Below, in pieces: positions 1 through 5,126 of a stretch of 5,126 nucleotides of DNA. Made by a program: the position numbers and the translations under genes. Each line of letters starts with the position of its first letter. Position 1 is the first letter of the stretch. Below the pieces are notes generated by a model that was not told where the DNA came from, did not search any database, and saw only the letters and a program-made list of their open reading frames with translations. The stretch comes from Clostridiaceae bacterium (GTDB lineage Bacteria > Bacillota > Clostridia > Lutisporales > Lutisporaceae): NCBI GenBank assembly GCA_028697435.1, contig JAQVFD010000169.1:1-5126 (forward strand), in the 5' to 3' direction.

Positions 1-203
1 CCCTTTATCTTCACACTTCCCGAGGTGGGTTTGTCAAGCCCTCCTATCAAATAGAGAAGCGTACTTTTTCCTGAACCGGAGGGTCCCATAATGGATACGA
101 ATTCTCCGTATTCTATGCTCAGATTAATGTCCTTTAAGACTTCAATATCCAGATCCCCCATTTTGAAGGTCTTGTTAAGGTTCTTTGTTTCTATTATTTG
201 CAT
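1..203 (-). CDS. ABC transporter ATP-binding protein, N-terminal part (MacB/LolD-like), cut by window edge
   Basis: Only the first 67 residues are in the window; the gene continues beyond base 1. The protein starts MQIIETKNLNKTF, has the typical A-loop/beta-strand region (KMGDLDIEVLKDINLSI), then a perfect Walker A P-loop GPSGSGKST at about residues 40-48, followed by LLYLIGGLDKPTSG. That last stretch is characteristic of ATPases paired with FtsX/MacB-type permeases (LolD, MacB, BceA and relatives). The start ATG at 203 is preceded by an AAAGGGG Shine-Dalgarno site (bases 217-211) at 7 bases. It lies 41 bases downstream of the permease stop on the same strand, so the two are almost certainly cotranscribed and form one transporter: this subunit hydrolyses ATP on the cytoplasmic face. 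Walker B, the signature motif and the H-loop lie outside the window. Substrate is unknown. Confidence 0.95.
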   Translation of the reverse strand, partial: MQIIETKNLNKTFKMGDLDIEVLKDINLSIEYGEFVSIMGPSGSGKSTLLYLIGGLDKPTSGSVKIK

Positions 204-244
204 ATCTTTACCCCTTTTCCTGTATTAAAACACTTTATGTGCCC

Positions 245-2743
245 CTATTCGTACTTTACCGCTTCAATTATATTCAGCCTGGAGGACCTTAATGCCGGGC
301 TCACTGACGCTACAAGCGTAACCGCAGCACCTCCCACAAGAGAGGTTATCATGAGTACCACAGAATAATGTATCGGAATCGGCAAGTCAATTGCCTTCAT
401 AACATACGGAACTATAGAAATATTCACAATCCCTGAGAAGACGCCAACCGCTCCGCCAATAATTCCTCCGGAAAGAGCTTCTATGAAAATCATCTTTATA
501 GTCTGTCCTTTACTCATGCCCATTGAGCGGAACATTGCAAGAGATCGCTTCCTCTCCATGAAGCTTATGGCAAAATTGTTCAATACACCGAATACCCCTA
601 TGACCATTGCCATAATGGAAAAGATCCTGAATATGCTGAACAGTGCTTCATTTGATTCATTGTTGGATTTCTCCATTTCATCCATTGTCGTAATATATAT
701 ATCCTGATTGCTGAAGTACTCTTTTATGTTCTCTTTAACAACCTCCGGAGGCTTTGAGGTCTTGAGAAGTATATCATTGTAATACTTTAGCTGCATGTCG
801 GATTTCAAGTACTTGTCTCCTGCTATTGCCAGCTGCCCGTTATACATCATAGTCTCGCAGAAGCCTATTATCTTGTACGGGCGGTCTCCTCTCTTTGTCC
901 TCAGGCTGATGCTGTCGCCCGGTTCTACGCCGAATTTGTATTTTAAAGCATTTGATATTATTATGTTTCTATCCCTGCCAAGCTCTCTGATCAGGCTTTC
1001 CTTATCCCCGACTATATCCATGTCGAAAAACTCATCAAACTTGTTCGGCTCGGCGCCGAATATGCAGCTTATACTATCTTTACTATCTGCCAGTTCTGTA
1101 CCATAGACCTGATAATTGCCATAGGCATCTGCGACTCCGTCAATTTTTTCTGCCAGTATAAGCTTTTGTCTGTCAGGCCCCGGAACCCAGAATTCTATAT
1201 CATAATCCAAGGTTCTAAAGGCATTTCCAATCTCTTTGGATACGCTGAAGCTTATTGTGTTTATAATCAGCAGGGCTGAAATACCCATGGATAGAAGGGA
1301 TATATTATTAAGTACACTTTTGTTTTCCCTCAGATTTTTTGCTGCCAGAATTCCCTCGTTGCCAAAAATGAATAGATAGATCCCTTCGAACAGCTTTATA
1401 AAACCCCCGGTAATGTAGGGTATCAAAAAAGTCACCGATATGGATGCAAAAACCAGGCATAGCATATCTATGGGAATAGCGGCATTTCTCGGAGCCATTC
1501 TTGGGGCGATGATAACTGCTGCCAGGAGTATCAATCCCAGCCACAATTTGTAGCGCTTCTTTTTCTTTATGCTTTCTATTTTATTAAGGACTATATCTTT
1601 GACTGATATTCTGGATACTCTTATTATTGGGATAATTGAGCTTACTACTGATAATGCCACAGCAAGTACAAATGCCATAAGCATTTGAGTCCGGTCATAC
1701 TGCACTGCAGCGGTAAAGCCTGCCGCCCTGTCGGACTCTGTAAGCATCATATTCATCATAATATTCAGAACCCCAACACCCAATAAACAGCCCAGGGCTC
1801 CTCCCACCACTCCATAAGCAACACTTTCCGTCAGCAGCACCAGATCAGTCATCCGTTTTGTCGCTCCAATGCTTCTGAAAGTCCCGATAATAGGAAGCAT
1901 CTCCGTAGTTATTACCCTGAAAGAGGTATATATTATGAACACGCTGATAACCAGCACCATTACTACCATCATCATGAAAGGGACATTGAAGGTATCCGAT
2001 CCTCTCCGGATATCTTCCTCAGGGATAGTTTCTCTTACGGTATACCTTCCGTATGCCTTTGAGAGGTTTTCTATTAGCTCCTGCTTACGGCTCATGTCCT
2101 TAGGCTTCAGGTGTATCGCGGATACTCTTCCCTTCGCATCGTACAAAGCGGCCAGCGTCTCTTTGGGTACTACTGCATTGTTGACCCTTCCGTCCTCCAG
2201 AAAGACTCCCTTGGGCTGTGCGATTCCGCATAAGACAAATCTGTGCTTAACATCGTTGATTTTCAAATCCATCGAATCGCCGATTTTCAATTTGAGCTTT
2301 TCGGTGGTGGCACTGCTGAGGATTATCTTCTTTCCGCTGAAGGGGTAAAGCTTATACTCTTCTGCAAAGGCAACAGGGTTCATTAACTGAAGCTCCGAAA
2401 AGACATATCCGTTAAGATCTATTTTAACAGTTTCTTTTGAGTCTGTTTTATACAGTCCCTGACTGAAAAAATTCCCCGCAATAAAATCCATATCTTCTCT
2501 GAAGGCTTCCGCCGCAGAAGTCGTCATATATCCTGAAGGAGACTTTTCATTGGCATGTATGATTATTTCCGAAGACCCCACCGAACTTCTTATTCTATCC
2601 ACCATTATTTGTGCCACGGAACCGGACATTGCCCCGGACGCAAAAAATAAAGCTGAAGATATCATTATTGAGAAAAGTATCAGAAAAGTCCTGAACTTTT
2701 TTTCTTTGATGTTTCTAATTGTAAATTTGAATATTATACCCAT
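245..2743 (-). CDS. FtsX/MacB-family ABC transporter permease, two FtsX domains, 832 aa
   Basis: This is the membrane subunit of an ABC system with the downstream ATPase. Visible architecture: TM1 at about residues 20-39; a large extracytoplasmic MacB_PCD-like domain (about 45-250); three TMs (about 255-275, 307-330, 355-375) forming the first FtsX domain; two central TMs (about 400-415, 425-447); another TM (about 480-500); a second extracytoplasmic domain (about 505-700); and a final three-TM FtsX domain (about 703-728, 755-778, 793-815), giving about 10 TMs. Each FtsX domain carries the family loop: GTFRSIGATKRM near 287-298 and AMFRSMGMSKGQ near 736-747. The C-terminus, SSRLNIIEAVKYE, is typical. 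Such proteins usually act by mechanotransmission on lipoproteins, peptides or envelope substrates rather than as simple channels; that is family knowledge, and the substrate here is unknown. An ATG 30 bases further upstream (2773) is open, but only the ATG at 2743 has a good ribosome site, so 2743 is preferred. No frameshift is seen. Confidence 0.93.
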   Translation of the reverse strand: MGIIFKFTIRNIKEKKFRTFLILFSIMISSALFFASGAMSGSVAQIMVDRIRSSVGSSEIIIHANEKSPSGYMTTSAAEAFREDMDFIAGNFFSQGLYKTDSKETVKIDLNGYVFSELQLMNPVAFAEEYKLYPFSGKKIILSSATTEKLKLKIGDSMDLKINDVKHRFVLCGIAQPKGVFLEDGRVNNAVVPKETLAALYDAKGRVSAIHLKPKDMSRKQELIENLSKAYGRYTVRETIPEEDIRRGSDTFNVPFMMMVVMVLVISVFIIYTSFRVITTEMLPIIGTFRSIGATKRMTDLVLLTESVAYGVVGGALGCLLGVGVLNIMMNMMLTESDRAAGFTAAVQYDRTQMLMAFVLAVALSVVSSIIPIIRVSRISVKDIVLNKIESIKKKKRYKLWLGLILLAAVIIAPRMAPRNAAIPIDMLCLVFASISVTFLIPYITGGFIKLFEGIYLFIFGNEGILAAKNLRENKSVLNNISLLSMGISALLIINTISFSVSKEIGNAFRTLDYDIEFWVPGPDRQKLILAEKIDGVADAYGNYQVYGTELADSKDSISCIFGAEPNKFDEFFDMDIVGDKESLIRELGRDRNIIISNALKYKFGVEPGDSISLRTKRGDRPYKIIGFCETMMYNGQLAIAGDKYLKSDMQLKYYNDILLKTSKPPEVVKENIKEYFSNQDIYITTMDEMEKSNNESNEALFSIFRIFSIMAMVIGVFGVLNNFAISFMERKRSLAMFRSMGMSKGQTIKMIFIEALSGGIIGGAVGVFSGIVNISIVPYVMKAIDLPIPIHYSVVLMITSLVGGAAVTLVASVSPALRSSRLNIIEAVKYE

Positions 2744-2747
2744 ATTG

Positions 2748-2753
2748 CACCTC
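2748..2753 (-). promoter_or_regulatory. Ribosome binding site that fixes the permease start
   Basis: On the minus strand GAGGTG lies 4 bases before the ATG at 2743, matching the 16S anti-Shine-Dalgarno end. The alternative in-frame ATG at 2773 has only AT-rich sequence (ATATAACA) before it. Starting at 2743 also gives the usual FtsX-type N-terminus, a short amphipathic basic segment just before TM1. Confidence 0.8.
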
Positions 2754-2806
2754 GTAAAAGAAATAGAACACATTGTTATATATGGTATTAAATGGATAAT
2801 GTTTTC

Positions 2807-2842
2807 AAAAAATAAAAAAAACTATAGATAAATACCTATAGT
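2807..2842 (-). terminator. Probable rho-independent terminator after the dipeptidase gene
   Basis: Read on the minus strand, a perfect 7-base stem ACTATAG / CTATAGT with an 8-base loop (plus bases 2821-2842) is followed at once by a T-rich tract: seven T, one A, then six T (bases 2820-2807). It begins 21 bases after the dipeptidase stop. The stem has only two G-C pairs, so it is weak, but the long T tract and position fit. A second small AT-rich hairpin (AAAACA / TGTTTT around a 4-base loop, 2846-2861) lies between it and the stop codon. If it works, the ABC genes need their own promoter in the remaining 60 bases or depend on read-through. The only -35-like element there, TTGAAA at 2808-2803, has no well-spaced good -10. 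Confidence 0.55.
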
Positions 2843-2862
2843 CATAAAACATAAATGTTTTT

Positions 2863-3798
2863 TTACCCTAAAACATCCTTTATTACTCTTTTGGCATTCC
2901 TATACATTATTTTTTCTATATCCTCATCGGAAAAACCAGCTTTTGAAAGTGCATGCACCAATATATGAATATCCCCGATATTGGTGATTGCCGTAAGGGG
3001 GCTGCAGCCGTCAAAATCAGTACCTATAGCAACTGCTTCTATACCTGCGGTATTTGTCATATGGATTACGTGCTTCACCATAGCTCCAACACTTCCAACC
3101 TCTCCCAGGAATTCAGGCTCAAAATTCAAACCTGCCACCCCTCCTTTTTCGGCTAGCTTTTTCAGCATATCATCAGAAAGGTTCCTCCAGTGATTTACAA
3201 CGGTCCTTGCATCCGAATGGGACGCAACAAAAGGTTTTTTTGACAGCCTTGCTGCATCATAAAAGCCTTGATCTGAAAGATGGGATACATCTATAAGCAT
3301 CCCCAGTCTGTTCATTTCTGCAACAACTTCTACTCCAAAGGCTGTGAGACCTTTGTCTTTGTGCTCCCATTGGAAGTTTGGATAGCCGATACAGTTTGGA
3401 TAGTTCCAGGTCAATGTAATAAGCCTTACTCCACGTTTGTAGAGTGTTCTGAGGTTTTGGAGCCTTCCTTCCAGTACCCCTCCTTCTTCAACCGTAAGAA
3501 AAGCAGATATCTTCCCTTCTGATCTGTTTTTTTTCAGTTCCTTAATGCTGCCTGCAAAAGCGATATCTTCACTGTTTTCCTCAATTTCTCTATAGAAGCC
3601 GTCAATCATGTACAGGCATCTGTCCATAGGATTGTTATACTTCTCCAAATCTACAAACAGTGCAAAAAGCTGTCCAAGGGAATCTGCCCTCTTTAATTTT
3701 CGTATATCAATACAAAGATCGTTTCTATTCAATTTTATTTTGCCGTCCGAGTTAATACAGTTTAGAATGGTGTCACAGTGCATGTCAATAAGCTTCAT
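2863..3798 (-). CDS. Membrane dipeptidase-type zinc peptidase (peptidase family M19), 311 aa
   Basis: This is a metal-dependent dipeptidase of the renal dipeptidase family, an amidohydrolase-like TIM barrel with a binuclear zinc site that cleaves dipeptides, often with a D-residue at the C-terminal position. The expected metal and active-site motifs appear in order: the HxD pair in DMHCDT (H7, D9); the bridging glutamate in LTVEEGG (E104 or E105); DVSHLSD (H173); VASHSDAR (H194); HWRNLSDD with the conserved R205; and IGTDFDG (D261). The length suits the bacterial family and the gene looks intact. No signal peptide or membrane segment is seen, so the enzyme is probably cytoplasmic. It may process peptidoglycan-derived or imported dipeptides (inference). 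The ATG at 3798 is preceded by GGGGGAAG with suitable spacing. It is divergent from the PPOX gene and 119 bases upstream of the ABC permease on the same strand, with a probable terminator between. Confidence 0.95.
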   Translation of the reverse strand: MKLIDMHCDTILNCINSDGKIKLNRNDLCIDIRKLKRADSLGQLFALFVDLEKYNNPMDRCLYMIDGFYREIEENSEDIAFAGSIKELKKNRSEGKISAFLTVEEGGVLEGRLQNLRTLYKRGVRLITLTWNYPNCIGYPNFQWEHKDKGLTAFGVEVVAEMNRLGMLIDVSHLSDQGFYDAARLSKKPFVASHSDARTVVNHWRNLSDDMLKKLAEKGGVAGLNFEPEFLGEVGSVGAMVKHVIHMTNTAGIEAVAIGTDFDGCSPLTAITNIGDIHILVHALSKAGFSDEDIEKIMYRNAKRVIKDVLG

Positions 3799-3836
3799 TT
3801 TACTTCCCCCAAAATAATTAATACTTGCTGCTCTTT

Positions 3837-3865
3837 ATTATATATGTTTTTCACTAAACATTTTA
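3837..3865 (-). promoter_or_regulatory. Candidate promoter for the dipeptidase gene
   Basis: On the minus strand a perfect TATAAT box (3842-3837) lies about 39 bases before the dipeptidase ATG. The hexamer 17 bases further upstream (3865-3860, TAAAAT) is a poor -35, so the assignment rests on the -10 and its position. One arm of a 9-base inverted repeat (3850-3858) falls within the spacer, where a bound regulator could act. Confidence 0.4.
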
Positions 3866-3915
3866 CATTGTATTCAAATAATATAAAACACACAGCATGA
3901 AAATATTTTAGTGAA
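3850..3915. repeat. 9-base inverted repeat spanning the divergent promoter region
   Basis: TTCACTAAA at 3850-3858 and its exact reverse complement TTTAGTGAA at 3907-3915 face each other across 48 bases between the dipeptidase and PPOX genes. The left arm lies in the spacer of the candidate dipeptidase promoter; the right arm overlaps the -35 region of the PPOX promoter. Each promoter thus has one copy in the same orientation relative to its own direction of transcription. This could be a pair of operator sites for a shared regulator, or a chance match in AT-rich DNA. Confidence 0.4.
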
Positions 3916-3939
3916 CTTCTTGTCTCTAATTGCTATAAT
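3911..3939 (+). promoter_or_regulatory. Extended -10 promoter for the PPOX-family gene
   Basis: TGCTATAAT (3931-3939) gives a consensus -10 hexamer with an upstream TG, the extended -10 form. The hexamer 17 bases upstream (3911-3916, GTGAAC) matches the -35 consensus at three positions, as is common where an extended -10 compensates. Transcription should begin near 3946, giving a 5' leader of about 22 bases before the ATG at 3968. Confidence 0.7.
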
Positions 3940-3953
3940 TAAATTACTAAATA

Positions 3954-3959
3954 AAGGAG
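3954..3959 (+). promoter_or_regulatory. Ribosome binding site that fixes the PPOX gene start
   Basis: AAGGAG lies 8 bases before the ATG at 3968. An in-frame GTG at 3911 is open, but it lies upstream of the predicted transcription start and overlaps the promoter, so it cannot be the normal start. Confidence 0.85.
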
Positions 3960-3967
3960 TTGATTTT

Positions 3968-4435
3968 ATGTTCAGAGAAATGAGAAGAAAGGATAGGGAA
4001 ATAGATAGTATAAAGGCCGCTGCAATTTTGGAAGCCGGGGAGTACGGAGTACTCTCAACTGTGGGAAGCAACGGCTATGCATATGGTATACCCCTAAGCT
4101 ACGCATACAGCAACGGAAGCATATATTTCCACAGCGCAACGGTTGGACATAAGCTGGACAATATAAGTTACAACGATAAAGTATCTTTTTGTGTGGTTGG
4201 AGCAACCGAAGTCATCCCCGAAGATTTTGGCACAAAATATGAAAGTGTGGTAGTTTTCGGAAAGGCTTCCGAGGTATATGACGAAGAAAAACAAGAGGCT
4301 CTAATGGCTATAATCAAGAAATATTCATCTGATTTTATTGAAAATGGCAAAAAATATGTAGCCGGCAGCGCCGATAAAGCAAAAGTAATAAAAATAGAAA
4401 TAGAACATATGACCGGAAAAGCCAAAAACGATTAG
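3968..4435 (+). CDS. Pyridoxamine 5'-phosphate oxidase-fold flavoprotein, NimA-like, 155 aa
   Basis: The protein begins MFREMRRKDREID, where the MRRKDRE segment is the hallmark start of the NimA-like branch of the PPOX split-barrel family. It continues with a helix (IKAAAILEAGEYGVLSTV), then YGIPLSYAYSNGSIYFHSATVGHKLDNI, the conserved core strand pair that binds flavin and carries the histidine (H55) and the HK(L)D segment (61-64), then KVSFCVVG and a later strand VVVFGKASEV. The length fits the 150-160 aa family norm. Members bind FMN or related cofactors; some, such as Nim proteins, have been linked to 5-nitroimidazole reduction and resistance, but most clostridial homologues have no known substrate, so drug resistance should not be assumed. 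It is soluble and cytoplasmic, with no signal peptide. It is monocistronic or weakly read through into the sensor gene 145 bases downstream; no convincing terminator follows it. Confidence 0.9.
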   Translation: MFREMRRKDREIDSIKAAAILEAGEYGVLSTVGSNGYAYGIPLSYAYSNGSIYFHSATVGHKLDNISYNDKVSFCVVGATEVIPEDFGTKYESVVVFGKASEVYDEEKQEALMAIIKKYSSDFIENGKKYVAGSADKAKVIKIEIEHMTGKAKND

Positions 4436-4492
4436 ATTTGCCACTATGTATCCGCAAGAATAAGCATGAGTTACTTCTGCCAATGCTGTTTA

Positions 4493-4521
4493 TTGTATGA
4501 TAAGGATAAAAATGCTATACT
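4493..4521 (+). promoter_or_regulatory. Promoter for the 7TM sensor gene
   Basis: TTGTAT (4493-4498), a 17-base spacer, then TATACT (4516-4521) preceded by TGC, again an extended -10. The predicted start near 4528 gives a leader of about 53 bases before the ATG at 4581. The sensor gene therefore probably has its own promoter and is not only read from the PPOX gene. Confidence 0.6.
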
Positions 4522-4580
4522 GAAACAAAATATCTTCCCGGATACCAAGTGTATAGAATTTTAGAGCAGGTGTTGTATCA

Positions 4581-5126
4581 ATGGAGTTTGAATATGAGCT
4601 TGTGTACAATAACGAAAGGTTTTATACTTGTCTTGTCCTGCTTTTTAGCATTATTCTGACCTCAATTATTATAACCTATACTCTGTTCAGAGTAAGAAGC
4701 AAGGAACAAAGAGCCGGCTCTTTGTTCCTTAATGTAATTATCCTGGTTTATCAGACAAGTCAATTTCTTGTTGTTGTATCACCTCCCAGGGAATTATATT
4801 TCTTCGTATCATTGCAATGTATCGGTTTTTGCGTACTTGGACCTGCCTTCTATTTATACTGCCACACATTGTTGAAAATCGGCACCATCAGCTTACAGGA
4901 AACAATTGCTTTATATTCTGTATCCTGCCTCGGAATACTGACGGTATTGACTAATGGTTTTCATGAAATGTTTTTCAGAATTTATGATATGTTTTATATA
5001 GACTACGGAATGATGTACTTCATGGCTCTGATATCCACTTCTCTCTGGGCAATGGCAGGAAGCATTCTTTTGATGAAATATAGAGTGACTCATGAAGAAT
5101 ATAATATACAACAAAGATTTTTGTAT
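4581..5126 (+). CDS. 7TM sensor protein, N-terminal part (histidine kinase N-terminal 7TM-type domain), cut by window edge
   Basis: The frame is open from ATG 4581 to the last base: 182 residues and no stop, so the C-terminal part is missing. An in-frame TAG at 4554 and no other start codon after it support this ATG; AGGTG (4568-4572) lies 8 bases before it. Hydrophobic segments at about 17-36, 47-66, 73-97, 106-124 and 143-165 give five TMs so far. LQCIGFCVLGPAFYLYCHTLL (78-98) and LTVLTNGFHEMFF (120-132) match the pattern of the 7TM domain found in front of histidine kinases and other output modules, notably the TN..H motif at the end of TM4. This domain probably senses a membrane or extracellular signal. 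Two TMs, then a kinase, GGDEF or other output domain, would be expected past the edge; which one cannot be told. Codons 41-50 form a perfect 30-base palindrome. Confidence 0.8.
   Translation, partial: MEFEYELVYNNERFYTCLVLLFSIILTSIIITYTLFRVRSKEQRAGSLFLNVIILVYQTSQFLVVVSPPRELYFFVSLQCIGFCVLGPAFYLYCHTLLKIGTISLQETIALYSVSCLGILTVLTNGFHEMFFRIYDMFYIDYGMMYFMALISTSLWAMAGSILLMKYRVTHEEYNIQQRFLY
4701..4730. repeat. Perfect 30-base palindrome inside the sensor gene
   Basis: The left half AAGGAACAAAGAGCC is followed directly by its exact reverse complement, with no spacer. The symmetry ends sharply: the next outer pair (C at 4700, A at 4731) does not match. In RNA it would fold into a 13-pair stem with a CCGG loop, about 175 bases after the predicted transcription start. 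No T-run follows, so it is not an intrinsic terminator. It occupies exactly codons 41-50 (KEQRAGSLFL) in the TM1-TM2 cytoplasmic loop and start of TM2. Function unknown. Confidence 0.95.

Noticed and set aside
1869..2348. A 159-residue open frame on the plus strand, antisense to the permease
   Set aside because: It lies wholly inside the well-supported permease gene, has no ribosome site and no recognisable domain, and reads as the complement of membrane-protein codons.
2775..2808. Promoter for the permease from TTGAAA with a TATAAC or CATATA -10
   Set aside because: The spacing is 22 bases for TATAAC, and CATATA at 18 bases matches consensus at only three positions; too weak to list as a feature.
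3911..3967. Longer N-terminus for the PPOX protein from an in-frame GTG
   Set aside because: The GTG overlaps the -35 region and lies upstream of the expected transcription start. The family begins at the MRRKDRE segment, and the good ribosome site precedes the ATG at 3968.
4463..4487. AGCAT / ATGCT hairpin after the PPOX gene as a terminator
   Set aside because: It has only five pairs with a 15-base loop and no T tract; not convincing.
4448..4545. GTATCCG / CGGATAC 7-base inverted repeat flanking the sensor promoter
   Set aside because: The arms are short and 84 bases apart; expected by chance at this scale.
4911..5114. A 67-residue open frame on the minus strand at the right end
   Set aside because: It is antisense to the continuous 7TM sensor frame, whose membrane segments and motifs are clear, and it has no recognisable features.

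Overview
The window looks like chromosomal DNA from a low-GC Gram-positive bacterium, most likely a member of the Clostridia. The reasons are an AT-rich composition, strong Shine-Dalgarno sites of the GGAGG/GAGGTG type, AT-rich intergenic regions with sigma-A-like -10 boxes, and the protein families present. The genus cannot be fixed from the sequence alone.

Layout: the left three quarters (1-3798) is on the minus strand. Read in the direction of transcription, it holds an M19-family (renal-type) dipeptidase (3798-2863), a probable AT-rich intrinsic terminator, a large 10-TM FtsX/MacB-type ABC transporter permease (2743-245), and 41 bases later the start of its ATP-binding subunit (203-1, cut by the window edge). 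The right part (3911-5126) is on the plus strand. It holds a small NimA-like flavin-binding (PPOX-fold) protein (3968-4435), then a gene with its own promoter whose visible 182 residues are a 7TM sensor domain of the kind that precedes histidine kinase or other signalling output domains (4581 onward, cut by the window edge).

The dipeptidase and the PPOX gene are divergently transcribed from a 169-base intergenic region. That region carries a strong extended -10 promoter for the PPOX gene, a weaker candidate promoter for the dipeptidase, and a 9-base inverted repeat with one arm near each promoter. The permease and ATPase clearly work together as one ABC system. Any functional link between that system, the dipeptidase, the PPOX protein and the sensor is only positional.

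The most unusual structure is a perfect 30-base palindrome (4701-4730) inside the sensor gene. It is exactly in register with codons 41-50, in the cytoplasmic loop between TM1 and TM2. No complete new defence or mobile system is visible; most of the window is ordinary chromosomal content.
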